A program made the position numbers and the translations under genes. From CAYLPJ01 sp964385465 (GTDB lineage Bacteria; Planctomycetota; Phycisphaerae; SM23-33): 64,000 nucleotides of DNA. Shown one piece after another: positions 34,603-43,869 of this stretch. The DNA lies in contig CAYLPJ010000019.1 of the NCBI GenBank assembly GCA_964385465.1, positions 31,211-95,210 on the forward strand. The letters are read 5' to 3'. The stretch's first letter is position 1, and each line of letters begins with the position of its first letter. The notes below the pieces were generated by a model, which was not told the origin of the DNA, made no database searches, and saw only the letters and a program-made list of their open reading frames with translations.

Positions 34603-36693
34603 ATGGCCGAGGGCAAGTCCAAGACATACCGAGAGCTGCTCAGCGCCCGGGAGACGGTCGAGAGCGTGGGGGTGGCGATCATCCTGGCGTTCGTGCTGCG
34701 CGCGTTCGTGATCGAGGCGTTCGTGATCCCGACCGGCTCGATGGCGCCGCGCCTGTACGGCGAGCACCTGGATCTTCACTGTCCGGCCTGCGGGTACGAG
34801 TACGCCTACAACTGGTCCAGCGAGGGCCGGGCGGGCACGGCCTCTCCGGGCGCCGGGGGCCGGCCGTTCCGGGGGCCGCACTGCCCGAGCTGCGGCTTCG
34901 ACTGGGCCCGCGACGGGGCCGTCGCCGGCGGGGACCGCGTGCTGGTGATGAAGTACCTCTACCGCTTCCGCGAGCCTCAGCCGTGGGACGTGGTGGTATT
35001 CAAGAACCCCCAGGACAACCGCCAGAACTACATCAAACGCCTCATCGGCCTGCCGGGCGAGGAGATCGAAATCGTCCACGGCGACGTCTTCGTCCGCAAG
35101 CCCGGGCAGGAGCGGTTCGGCATCCGCCGCAAGATCAAGCCCGAGGTGCAGCGGGCGATGTGGCACGTGGTGTACGACAACGACTACCGCCCGGACCCGG
35201 CCGCCTTCGGCGAGCGGAATGACCGCGCCGACGAGGAGATCGTTCCCCCGCACTGGGACGCGCCCGTCGGCGGTTGGCGCCCGGCGGGGGCCCACCGCCG
35301 CCACTGGCGGTTCGACGGCGGCAAGGAAGCGCCGCTGGTCTTCCGCCCGGTGTCGAACACCTTCCTGCCGCGGTATGGCTACAACGCGCCGCACGATGTG
35401 AATTTCGACTGGCCCGTGGACGTCGTCAGCGATCTGAAGCTCCAGGCGGTCTACCTGCCCGGCGCCGCCGACAGCCGCGTGGCGCTGACCCTGACGGCCT
35501 TCGAGTACGCCTTCCGAGGCGAGATCGGCGCCGACGGCACGGCCCGGCTGCGGGTGCGACGCACCGACGGGCAGTCCCCGGCCGACTGGGTGCCCCTCGC
35601 GCCGGACCACGCCGGCCGGCCGCTGGATACCGAGCTCGGTCACGAGATCGCCCTGACCCACGTCGACTTCCGCGTCTGCCTGTGGGTCGGCGGGCGGTGC
35701 GTGCTGGAAAGCCGGGACCATGGCGCCGACGCCCCGGACGGCGTGGCGACCTACCCGATGAACTACACGCGGCTCAAGCAGCGGCTGGCCGCGGCCAGGG
35801 CCCACGTCAACAAGCAGCCGATCCCCCAGCCCCGCGTCGAGCTCGCCGCCGCCGGCGGCGCCTGCGAGCTCCGCCACCTCCAGATCGGGCGCGACGTGTA
35901 CTACACCTCGCCCAGCTTCCGGGAGGGGCCCGGCGACGCGCCGGCCGGGCGGTTCGCCAGGCTGCTCGGCGTCCGCGGTGGAGACCCCGGCTGGGGGACC
36001 GAGGGCCACCCCATCAAGCTCCACCGGTTCCCGGGGCATCGCGATCTCGACCAGTTCTACGTCCTCGGCGACAACAGCCCATCCAGCCTCGACGGGCGTC
36101 TCTGGACCTCCGCGGCCGTGACGCTGAGGCTCTACGACCCCGCCGGCGACCTGGGCCCGCCGACGCTGGCCGTCGGCGACGTGCTGCACTGGGGGCGATT
36201 CCTCAAGGCGCTGCGGGATGCGGCGGGCGCACCCCGCCCGTCGCCGGCGCGTCACCTGCTTCGGCAGATGCCGGCGGAAATCCGCGAGGCGATTCGCAGG
36301 CTGCGCGCGTCGGACGTGAGGACCGGCTCGGTCGGCGACGGGCTGAAGCGGGAAGTCATTGCCGTCCTGAACCGCATGATGGCCTCGGGCGAGGTCTACG
36401 AGGCCCGGGCGTGGCGCGAGGCCGGGGCCAGGCTGCTGCCGGGCCTCGCCGAACGCGCCGGCTCGGGCGACCTGACGCCCCCCGAGCGGGCGGAGATCGG
36501 CCGGGCCGCACTCGAGGCCGCGTTCCCCGGCGAGATCACCACGCGTCGGCGGCTGTACCAGCTTGGCACGGTGCCGCGGTACAACATGATCGGCAAGGCG
36601 ATGTTCGTGTACTGGCCCGCGGGCTTTGCCGCCCCGATCCTGCGGGACTTGCCCATCGTGCCGAACGTCGGTAGGATGCGGCTGATTCGCTGA
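34603..36693 (+). CDS. lepB: Very large signal peptidase I with zinc ribbon
   Basis: 696 residues, more than twice the usual size. After one N-terminal helix (GVAIILAFVLRAFVIEAFVI) comes the catalytic Ser46 in PTGSMAPRLYG, with Lys145 in NYIKRLIGLPGEE as the general base. Between them is a zinc ribbon (C60, C63, C94, C97). Box E reads GDNSPSSLDGR at about 489-499, and the usual late FVYWP is near the C-terminus. A beta-rich insertion of about 300 residues (175-480) and a helical one (535-660) separate these boxes. Signal peptidase I removes signal peptides from exported proteins at the outer face of the inner membrane. The large inserts are not explained by that job alone. Confidence 0.88.
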   Translation: MAEGKSKTYRELLSARETVESVGVAIILAFVLRAFVIEAFVIPTGSMAPRLYGEHLDLHCPACGYEYAYNWSSEGRAGTASPGAGGRPFRGPHCPSCGFDWARDGAVAGGDRVLVMKYLYRFREPQPWDVVVFKNPQDNRQNYIKRLIGLPGEEIEIVHGDVFVRKPGQERFGIRRKIKPEVQRAMWHVVYDNDYRPDPAAFGERNDRADEEIVPPHWDAPVGGWRPAGAHRRHWRFDGGKEAPLVFRPVSNTFLPRYGYNAPHDVNFDWPVDVVSDLKLQAVYLPGAADSRVALTLTAFEYAFRGEIGADGTARLRVRRTDGQSPADWVPLAPDHAGRPLDTELGHEIALTHVDFRVCLWVGGRCVLESRDHGADAPDGVATYPMNYTRLKQRLAAARAHVNKQPIPQPRVELAAAGGACELRHLQIGRDVYYTSPSFREGPGDAPAGRFARLLGVRGGDPGWGTEGHPIKLHRFPGHRDLDQFYVLGDNSPSSLDGRLWTSAAVTLRLYDPAGDLGPPTLAVGDVLHWGRFLKALRDAAGAPRPSPARHLLRQMPAEIREAIRRLRASDVRTGSVGDGLKREVIAVLNRMMASGEVYEARAWREAGARLLPGLAERAGSGDLTPPERAEIGRAALEAAFPGEITTRRRLYQLGTVPRYNMIGKAMFVYWPAGFAAPILRDLPIVPNVGRMRLIR

Positions 36694-36740
36694 GCCTCGC
36701 CGCCGCGTGCGGCGGGGGCGGCACGGCGCGTAAACGGCAG

Positions 36741-37015
36741 TTATTCACAAAGTTGGGGTCCGTCCGCGTCGCCGCCGGCCTGCCCGATCGGCGGGCAGGG
36801 CGCCCGCGTGGACGGCGGGTGCGGCCGGTGCGGCGGGATGGATCCCCGGGCCGGCGGGAATGTTAAGATGGCTTTCCCGCCTTACTTAACGGGTTTGTCC
36901 GCTCCCGGCCGAGGCGGCGGCGGATACGGTGTTTGCCCGAAAGGACCCGTGCCGCACCGGCGGAAGAGGCCCGGCGCCGGACGCCGCAACCGCAGTTACG
37001 CACAGGTTATCCACC
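36741..37015. promoter_or_regulatory. Gap with three DnaA-box-like sites
   Basis: The 352-bp gap between lepB and lptB has no coding frame I trust. It holds TTATTCACA at 36741-36749, a perfect match to the DnaA box consensus, plus TTACGCACA (36996-37004) and TTATCCACC (37007-37015), each one base off. The first and second share the longer context CAGTTAnnCACA. The middle of the gap is rich in G/C, with a short inverted pair around 36781-36799 and an A/T-richer stretch near 36862-36895 that could hold the lptB promoter. No dnaA, dnaN or other origin-linked gene is in the window. Confidence 0.45.
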
Positions 37016-37045
37016 GCCGGGCCCGGCCCGGCAGAAACGACGGCC

Positions 37046-37783
37046 ATGATCCTCCTGGAAGCCAAAGAACTCGTAAAGCGTTACAGCGGCCGGGCCGTCG
37101 TGGACCACGTGTCGTTCGACGTCGGCCAGGGCGAGATCGTCGGCCTGCTCGGGCGGAACGGGGCGGGCAAGACCACGACGTTCCGGATGATCATCGGCAT
37201 GGTGACGCCGGACCACGGGGAGGTCGTCTTCGACGGCGTGCCCGTCGGGCGGATGCCCATGTACAAGCGGGCGCGGCGGGGGATGGGCTACCTCTCCCAG
37301 GAGCCCAGCATCTTCCAGCGCCTGACCGTCTGGGACAACATCCAGGCCATCATGGAGACCATGAACCTGCCCCGGAAGGTCCGCCGCGAGCGGTGCGCCC
37401 ACCTGCTGGAGCAGTTCGGCCTCGAGAAGCTCAGCAAGCAGCTCGCCCGGACGCTGTCGGGCGGCGAGCGGCGGAAGCTGGAGATCGCCCGCGCCCTGGT
37501 GACCAACCCCACGATGATCCTGCTGGACGAGCCGTTCTCCGGCGTCGACCCCATCGCCGTCCAGGAGCTTCAGCGGGAGATCCGCGGGCTCAAGGACCGC
37601 GGCATCAGCATCCTGCTGACCGACCACAACGTCCGGGAGACCCTCACCGTCACCGACCGCTCCTACATCCTCGACAGCGGCAAGGTCCTCCGCGAGGGCC
37701 CGCCCAGGACCCTCATCAACGACGACCTCGTCCGCCGAACCTACCTCGGCCGGACCTTCCGCGGCGACGAGTTCGATTCGTAG
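37046..37783 (+). CDS. lptB: LPS export ABC transporter ATP-binding protein
   Basis: 245 residues. LptB powers the extraction of lipopolysaccharide from the inner membrane together with LptF and LptG. Walker A (LLGRNGAGKTTTFRMIIG), Q-loop region YLSQEPSIFQRLTVWDNI, signature LSGGERRKLEIARAL, Walker B MILLDEPFSGVDPIAVQELQ and the switch His in LLTDHNVRETL are all present. YLSQEPSIF and DHNVRETL are the phrases that separate LptB from other ABC ATPases. The C-terminus, VRRTYLG.TFRGDEF, is also LptB-like. The last 125 bp before the stop codon's second base are repeated downstream at 38678-38802. No lptA, lptC or lptF/G is adjacent. Confidence 0.85.
   Translation: MILLEAKELVKRYSGRAVVDHVSFDVGQGEIVGLLGRNGAGKTTTFRMIIGMVTPDHGEVVFDGVPVGRMPMYKRARRGMGYLSQEPSIFQRLTVWDNIQAIMETMNLPRKVRRERCAHLLEQFGLEKLSKQLARTLSGGERRKLEIARALVTNPTMILLDEPFSGVDPIAVQELQREIRGLKDRGISILLTDHNVRETLTVTDRSYILDSGKVLREGPPRTLINDDLVRRTYLGRTFRGDEFDS
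37657..37781 (+). repeat. Direct repeat, left copy (lptB 3' end)
   Basis: 125 bp covering the last 41 codons of lptB plus the first base of its stop. It matches 38678-38802 in the same orientation with two mismatches (near 37665 and 37707 in this copy). The two copies bracket the antitoxin and toxin genes. Confidence 0.9.
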
Positions 37784-37880
37784 GATGGTACGATCCTCGA
37801 CTGGTGACGAAGCACGCATCTTGTCGGGCTGGCGGGCAGGTCGTATCATGGTGTGTGTGGGAAGGAACAGGAGTTCCCGC

Positions 37881-38174
37881 ATGGACGTCATCGAGCGACG
37901 GGCGCATACCGACCAGAACGGCGTGCTGCGGCTGGAGACCAGTGTAGGACGGGCTGACGCCGACTGCACCGTGGTGATCTACGTGCAGAGTCAGGCAGGC
38001 CCACTCTCCGATGCAGACGACCCGTGGCGGGACGTGCGGGAGCGCGTGGCCGCCAACGGGGGGGAGCGGATCATCAAGGTGCCGCCGCCAGGGCAGGCCG
38101 CCCCAACGTCTTTCGAGCCCAATGACCTTCCCGGCCCCCCGGCCAGCGAGATCCTCATCCGTGATCGACGATGA
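37881..38174 (+). CDS. Putative antitoxin of a PIN-domain toxin pair
   Basis: 97 residues from the ATG at 37881, with a GGAACAGGAG stretch upstream. A longer form from 37848 is possible. It begins MDVIERRAHTDQNGVLRLET and has an acidic-to-neutral centre and a Pro-rich C-terminus ending ASEILIRDRR. I do not see a ribbon-helix-helix or AbrB domain with confidence. The call rests on size, place, and the ATGA overlap of 4 nt with the PIN-domain gene, the usual arrangement of VapB-VapC type pairs. It lies within the segment bracketed by the lptB repeat, and its codon use is less G/C-biased than that of its neighbours, hinting at transfer. Confidence 0.65.
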   Translation: MDVIERRAHTDQNGVLRLETSVGRADADCTVVIYVQSQAGPLSDADDPWRDVRERVAANGGERIIKVPPPGQAAPTSFEPNDLPGPPASEILIRDRR

Positions 38175-38632
38175 CACTCCACTACCTCGACGCCAGCGCA
38201 TGGGTCAAACGCTACGAGAGTGAGCGCGGGACAGAATGGCTCGGGGAGTTCTGGCGTAGCGGGGTTCGATTTGCCTGCTCGCGCCTCGGTCTTGTGGAGG
38301 TCGTTTCTGCCATCTCCCGTCGCCACGCCGGACGGCGGGCCGAGAGTGAGGCGAAGATCGCCACGATTCGGACCATCGAGGCCGATTTCAGTCGCTTCAC
38401 GTGTGTTGAGGTCGCTGACGAAATCCTGTCCCTAGCCGGGCAACTGGTGCAGTCTCATTGCCTGCGCGCTGCCGATGCCATCCATCTCGCCTCGGCGAGC
38501 CGCCTGAGAGAGATGAGTGAAGCTGAGGTGACTGTCGTGACGTCCGATGCGGAGCTTCTGGAAGCTGCCGAAGCAGAGGGATTCGCAGTGCTTGATCCCC
38601 AGACCCGGGAGCCCCCCTCACCAACCGTGTAG
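38171..38632 (+). CDS. PIN-domain ribonuclease toxin (VapC-like)
   Basis: 153 residues. The four acidic residues that hold the metal in PIN ribonucleases are present: D7 in HYLDASAWVKRY, E43 in RLGLVEVVSAISRR, D102 in LRAADAIHLASASRL and D126 in VVTSDAELLEAAE. VapC toxins cut specific tRNAs or rRNA and are held inactive by the partner encoded just upstream. Catalysis looks intact. The start overlaps the antitoxin stop by 4 nt (ATGA). Base composition is visibly less GC-rich than surrounding genes, which, with the flanking direct repeats, suggests the pair arrived as a unit. Confidence 0.88.
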   Translation: MTLHYLDASAWVKRYESERGTEWLGEFWRSGVRFACSRLGLVEVVSAISRRHAGRRAESEAKIATIRTIEADFSRFTCVEVADEILSLAGQLVQSHCLRAADAIHLASASRLREMSEAEVTVVTSDAELLEAAEAEGFAVLDPQTREPPSPTV

Positions 38633-38677
38633 AGCTCGGCTTCCCAGGAGGCGGACGCATCGAGGACCGCGGCGTAG

Positions 38678-38802
38678 CCGCTCCTGCATCCTCGACAGCG
38701 GCAAGGTCCTCCGCGAGGGCCCGCCCAAGACCCTCATCAACGACGACCTCGTCCGCCGAACCTACCTCGGCCGGACCTTCCGCGGCGACGAGTTCGATTC
38801 GT
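38678..38802 (+). repeat. Direct repeat, right copy (lptB fragment)
   Basis: A 125-bp copy of the lptB 3' end, differing at two positions, without the rest of the gene. An additional 11-bp match to lptB (aggaccgcggc, 38663-38673) lies just before it, as if a longer copy lost about 49 bp. Read on the minus strand, its last 66 bp supply the final 21 codons and the stop of the convergent PEP-CTERM gene. Confidence 0.9.
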
Positions 38803-39477
38803 GAGGCAGATCGCCGCCAGGCCGGCCGCAAGCGTCCCCGCCGTCACCGGCTCGGGGACGGGGGACTGGCGGAGGGTGAATTCTGCGGGGTCCTCGGCGG
38901 CGGCCAGGTCGATGTCGATGTCCAGATCGCCGTAGTCGCTGTCGACCAGGAAGAGCCCGTTGTCGGGGACGGTGCCCCCGGCGACAGCCAGCGAGGTCGC
39001 ATGGTCGGCCAGGTTGCCCCTCGCCGGGGCGGGGCCCCATGCGTACGTGGTGAAGGGGGCGAAGTCGAAGTCCCCGCCGTCGACCGACGCCTTGTCAAAG
39101 CCCACGGCATTGCCGTCCAGCTCCCACCGGTAGCCTGTCCAGTCCCGGCCGGTGCGGTTGACGACGACCTCTCCGGCGATTCGGATGGTGGGCACGGTGT
39201 CGGCGTCGTCGAGGCGCTGGCGGAAGCTGACGACGTTGGGGGGGAACAGCCCGCCGACGGGGCCCTCGGTGAGCGTCTTGAACACCTCGATGCGGACGAA
39301 CACGCTGTCGCTGCTGACGCCGTCGACGACCACGCCGGTCGAGAGCCCGTCGGCCAGGACGACCGACCAGCCGGAGTCATCCGCGCCGTCGATCAGGTCC
39401 ACGATCACCTCCCCGCCCGCGGGGGATGCCAGAAACAGCACGCAGCAGCACAGCGGAACCCACGCCCTGATGTTCAT
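38737..39477 (-). CDS. PEP-CTERM protein with tail encoded by the lptB repeat
   Basis: 246 residues. The ATG at 39477 begins a signal peptide (MNIRAWVPLCCCVLFLASPAGG). The mature part is an all-beta domain without Cys. It ends PVPEPVTAGTLAAGLAAICL, a PEP-CTERM motif and helix, and then an Arg-rich tail TNRTRRRGRSGRGR and seven more residues. Those last 21 residues are exactly the part encoded by the antisense strand of the repeated lptB fragment. The tail still gives the basic cluster needed after a sorting helix. It aligns along its length with the next gene, so the two are tandem paralogues. Its role is probably at the cell surface. Confidence 0.8.
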   Translation of the reverse strand: MNIRAWVPLCCCVLFLASPAGGEVIVDLIDGADDSGWSVVLADGLSTGVVVDGVSSDSVFVRIEVFKTLTEGPVGGLFPPNVVSFRQRLDDADTVPTIRIAGEVVVNRTGRDWTGYRWELDGNAVGFDKASVDGGDFDFAPFTTYAWGPAPARGNLADHATSLAVAGGTVPDNGLFLVDSDYGDLDIDIDLAAAEDPAEFTLRQSPVPEPVTAGTLAAGLAAICLTNRTRRRGRSGRGRFGGRGRR

Positions 39478-39660
39478 GCCTCGGTCCTCCTGAGAACCGG
39501 ATCGTCGGCCGCGGCCGCCGGCGCGAACCGGGGGCGCGGCATGTCCACGTAGGGCGGGCGGGGGCTCGGGAGCGTCGATCGGGCCCGCGTTCGCCCGGCG
39601 GCCGGGGGCGAAGGGCCCACGGCTCACCGGGTACATCGACCCGATCGGGGGGCGACTTCC

Positions 39661-40335
39661 TCAGTTGGCGAAAATCTTGCGGCGCCGGCGGATGAGAAGG
39701 CCCGTCCCCGCCGCGGCCAGCAGGGCCAGGCTGCCCGGCTCGGGGGCGACGAGCTGCTTGAGCGTGAACGTGGTCGCCCCGCCGGCGATGTCGATGGTCA
39801 GCCCGCCGGCCGGGGCGAAGGTGGCCCCGTCGGCCACCGTGCCCCCCGAGGCCGTCAGGTGGTTCGCCGTCGCCGCGTCGCCGTCCTGCCAGGTCAGCGT
39901 CGGCAGCGGCGCGGCGTGCCAGCCGGCGGAGGCGGGGACGTCGAACGCGGCCGCGGCCGTGGTCTGCACGTGCCAGTCGAAGTGGTCCCACGGCAGGCCG
40001 GTGTGGTTGGCGATGCGCTCGCGCTCGACGATCACGGTGGAGACCGGCGTGACGCCCGCGCCGTAATCGACGAGGAAGACCAGCAGGGCGTCGGGGTACT
40101 CGATCCGCCCGGCGTTGATGCGGTGGGGGCCGAAGTCCTTGTCGACCTCGATCCGCACCCGCGACGCGCCGGCGTCGACCTCCAGCACGCGGACGTCGGT
40201 GACCGACTCGTCGCCGGTGACCGTCCAGCCGGCCTTGACGCCGGTGTTGGGGTCGGTCAGCGAGAACGTATCGGCCGGGGCATTGCCGGCCAGGGCCAGC
40301 GCGGCCAGCAGGGCGAGCAGTCCTCTGCGCATCAT
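39661..40335 (-). CDS. PEP-CTERM protein, paralogue of the downstream gene
   Basis: 224 residues. An ATG at 40335 with a GGAGGA site starts a signal peptide (MMRRGLLALLAALALAGNAPA). Shared with the neighbour are GW-V-x-V at the N-terminus, VRIEVxK, an N-x-TGxxW block (IANHTGLPWDHFDWHV), GTVxDxxxF and FTLKQL-x-APEP. The C-terminus APEPGSLALLAAAGTGLLIRR plus a basic end is a full PEP-CTERM signal. The two genes lie 183 bp apart on one strand. The domain is of a type I cannot name. A second ATG one codon downstream is equally possible. Confidence 0.8.
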   Translation of the reverse strand: MMRRGLLALLAALALAGNAPADTFSLTDPNTGVKAGWTVTGDESVTDVRVLEVDAGASRVRIEVDKDFGPHRINAGRIEYPDALLVFLVDYGAGVTPVSTVIVERERIANHTGLPWDHFDWHVQTTAAAAFDVPASAGWHAAPLPTLTWQDGDAATANHLTASGGTVADGATFAPAGGLTIDIAGGATTFTLKQLVAPEPGSLALLAAAGTGLLIRRRRKIFAN

Positions 40336-40620
40336 CACGTCTCCTCCGTGGCTGCGAGCAGGTCGCCGGCGGCGCACAGGCCGAGCGAGACCTTGCCGCC
40401 GACATCGTTTTCCGCCGCCGGGTGAGCGCCCGGGCGGCTGCGTTCGGATGTCAGGCCGCACCGGACAGGCATGGTGAGCACCCGGTACGGTCGGGCCGCC
40501 ACGCGGCCCCGCCGTCGATCCCTCGACGACGCCGCCATTATACAGCCTGCTGCGCGAATGCAAGCGCGAAGTCGCCCGCGCTTCGCTTTCGGTGTTCGGC
40601 AGCCCGTGACCGCCCGGCCG

Positions 40621-42534
<1,914 letters not shown>

Positions 42535-42654
42535 CGCCGACCTCCCCCGATCCCGCCGCCGGAGGGCGAACAGATTGTCCCGAGCCGGGCCACGTCGATA
42601 TCATCCTTCCCGCAAGAGGTTTGTCAGTATACCCCCGCTACCCCCGCCGGCAAA

Positions 42655-42695
42655 GTGTGTCGGTTCTGTCCACCCAACCGACAGAGTGGACACAC
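42655..42695. repeat. Overlapping inverted repeats in the ABC-F/YkgJ gap
   Basis: The 324-bp gap 42535-42858 contains two mutually exclusive stems: tgtcggtt (42658-42665) with aaccgaca (42676-42683), and tgtccac (42667-42673) with gtggaca (42686-42692). An outer gtgtgt/acacac pair (42655-42660, 42690-42695) adds a third option. The remaining gap also has a TTGACA at 42719-42724, but I see no gene it would drive. Confidence 0.45.
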
Positions 42696-42831
42696 AAAGA
42701 GAGTAGAGCGTAACTCATTTGACAGCAAATACTTGCATCCATAAGGCGAGTGTCCGGCCTCCCGGCGGCGTGCACAGAGCCTGGCCGGGGTGTGTCGAGG
42801 CATCCATGAAGGCAGCTACAGGGAATGCCAG

Positions 42832-42850
42832 TATTGCCGTTACGGCAATA
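42832..42850 (-). terminator. Terminator-like hairpin after the cysteine-cluster gene
   Basis: A perfect 8-bp stem, tattgccg with cggcaata around a 3-nt loop, lies 8 bp past the stop of the YkgJ-like gene on the minus strand. No T-run follows, so it may slow rather than end transcription. Confidence 0.35.
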
Positions 42851-42858
42851 ACCGTACT

Positions 42859-43695
42859 TCAGGCGGACGGCAGGACGCCGGCGAATTGGGGGGCGGATCG
42901 GGTGGCGATCTCGGTGAGGGTGGCCAGGAAGGCATCCACCAGCTCGCGGGCGGGCCAGGTGCGGCGGGGGCGCAGGGGGTGGTCGCCCAGCCAGGCCAGG
43001 AGGTTCGGCAGCAGGATCAGCGTCGGGCGCGTGCCCTCCATCCTCGCCGCCCAGGCCGACAGCACCGCGTGCATCGCGAAGGGTCGGCGGAGGCGCGTCT
43101 CGCGGTTCTCGGCGCACAGCGCCGGGTCCGAGACGGCCAGGAACTCCCGGCAGGGGATCGGGCGATGGGCGTACGGCCCGCAGGCCCCGTCGGCGGCCCT
43201 CAGCAGCGGGCAGGTGAACCGCTCCCGCGACCACCACTCGCCGGCGAGGTCCACCTGTCGGGTCCTCGCGGCCGGGTCGGCGGGGTCCAGCCCGGCGAGG
43301 GCCTCGGCGAGGTCGGCGTGCTCGATTTTCCTCGTTCCGGCGGCGAGGGCGACCTCGATCCGCCGCCTCCGCCCGGGGGGCAGTTCGCGGAGGTCCTCGA
43401 GCAGGCGGAACGCCTCGGGCACGGTGACGGGCACGAGGAAGCTGGTGCAGCAGGCGGCGCAGCCCTTGAAGCAGGAGACGGCGGCCCCGGCCTCGGCGGC
43501 GCGGCGGATGACGACCTCGGTGAACCGGTCGCACAGCCCGCGGGCGACGCCGACGACGTCCGCCAGCCTCGCCCGCCCGGGAGGGACGGTCACGGCGACG
43601 CCGAGCCGCTCGCCGGCGAAGGGCACGTCGGCGGAGAGGGCGTCGGCGGGGGCGTCCCCGTCGTCGAGCAGGCGGATGTCCGGGCGGTCGGGCAT
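42859..43695 (-). CDS. YkgJ-family cysteine cluster protein
   Basis: 278 residues. The family signature C-x3-C-x2-C-C is present as CFKGCAACCTSFLVPVT, followed by the later cysteines in FTCPLLRAADGACGPYAHRP and IPCREFLAVSDPALC. Proteins of this family bind zinc or an iron-sulphur cluster; their reaction is not settled. The N-terminus is an acidic lead without a signal peptide, and the C-terminal third is helical. The start at 43695 (MPDRPDIRLLDDGD) was chosen because the long frame upstream runs antisense through the dehydrogenase gene. No operon partner is evident. Confidence 0.8.
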   Translation of the reverse strand: MPDRPDIRLLDDGDAPADALSADVPFAGERLGVAVTVPPGRARLADVVGVARGLCDRFTEVVIRRAAEAGAAVSCFKGCAACCTSFLVPVTVPEAFRLLEDLRELPPGRRRRIEVALAAGTRKIEHADLAEALAGLDPADPAARTRQVDLAGEWWSRERFTCPLLRAADGACGPYAHRPIPCREFLAVSDPALCAENRETRLRRPFAMHAVLSAWAARMEGTRPTLILLPNLLAWLGDHPLRPRRTWPARELVDAFLATLTEIATRSAPQFAGVLPSA

Positions 43696-43869
43696 GGGCG
43701 GAGTGTAGCACGGCAGGCGTGCGGCCGGAAGCGGGGGGGGCTTGCCCCCCACACGCCTTCGCCTCCCCTCGCCCGCTCGGGACGCATGGTGGGGCTTCGG
43801 CGGCGGTTCGGGTAGAATGCGTCGGCGCTTCGCGATCCGACGGGTCCCCTGACTGACGGGAGAGACGAG

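Noticed and set aside
36741..37015. Chromosomal replication origin
   Set aside because: Only three DnaA-box-like sites, no clear AT-rich unwinding region, and no dnaA, dnaN, gidA or parAB genes nearby. Kept only as a DnaA-site cluster.
38547..38804. 85-codon plus-strand frame ending like LptB
   Set aside because: It is the lptB fragment of the direct repeat joined by chance to sequence from the toxin gene; it has no ATP-binding motifs.
42719..42747. Promoter from a perfect TTGACA at 42719
   Set aside because: The best -10 candidate is poor and no plus-strand gene starts within 1 kb.
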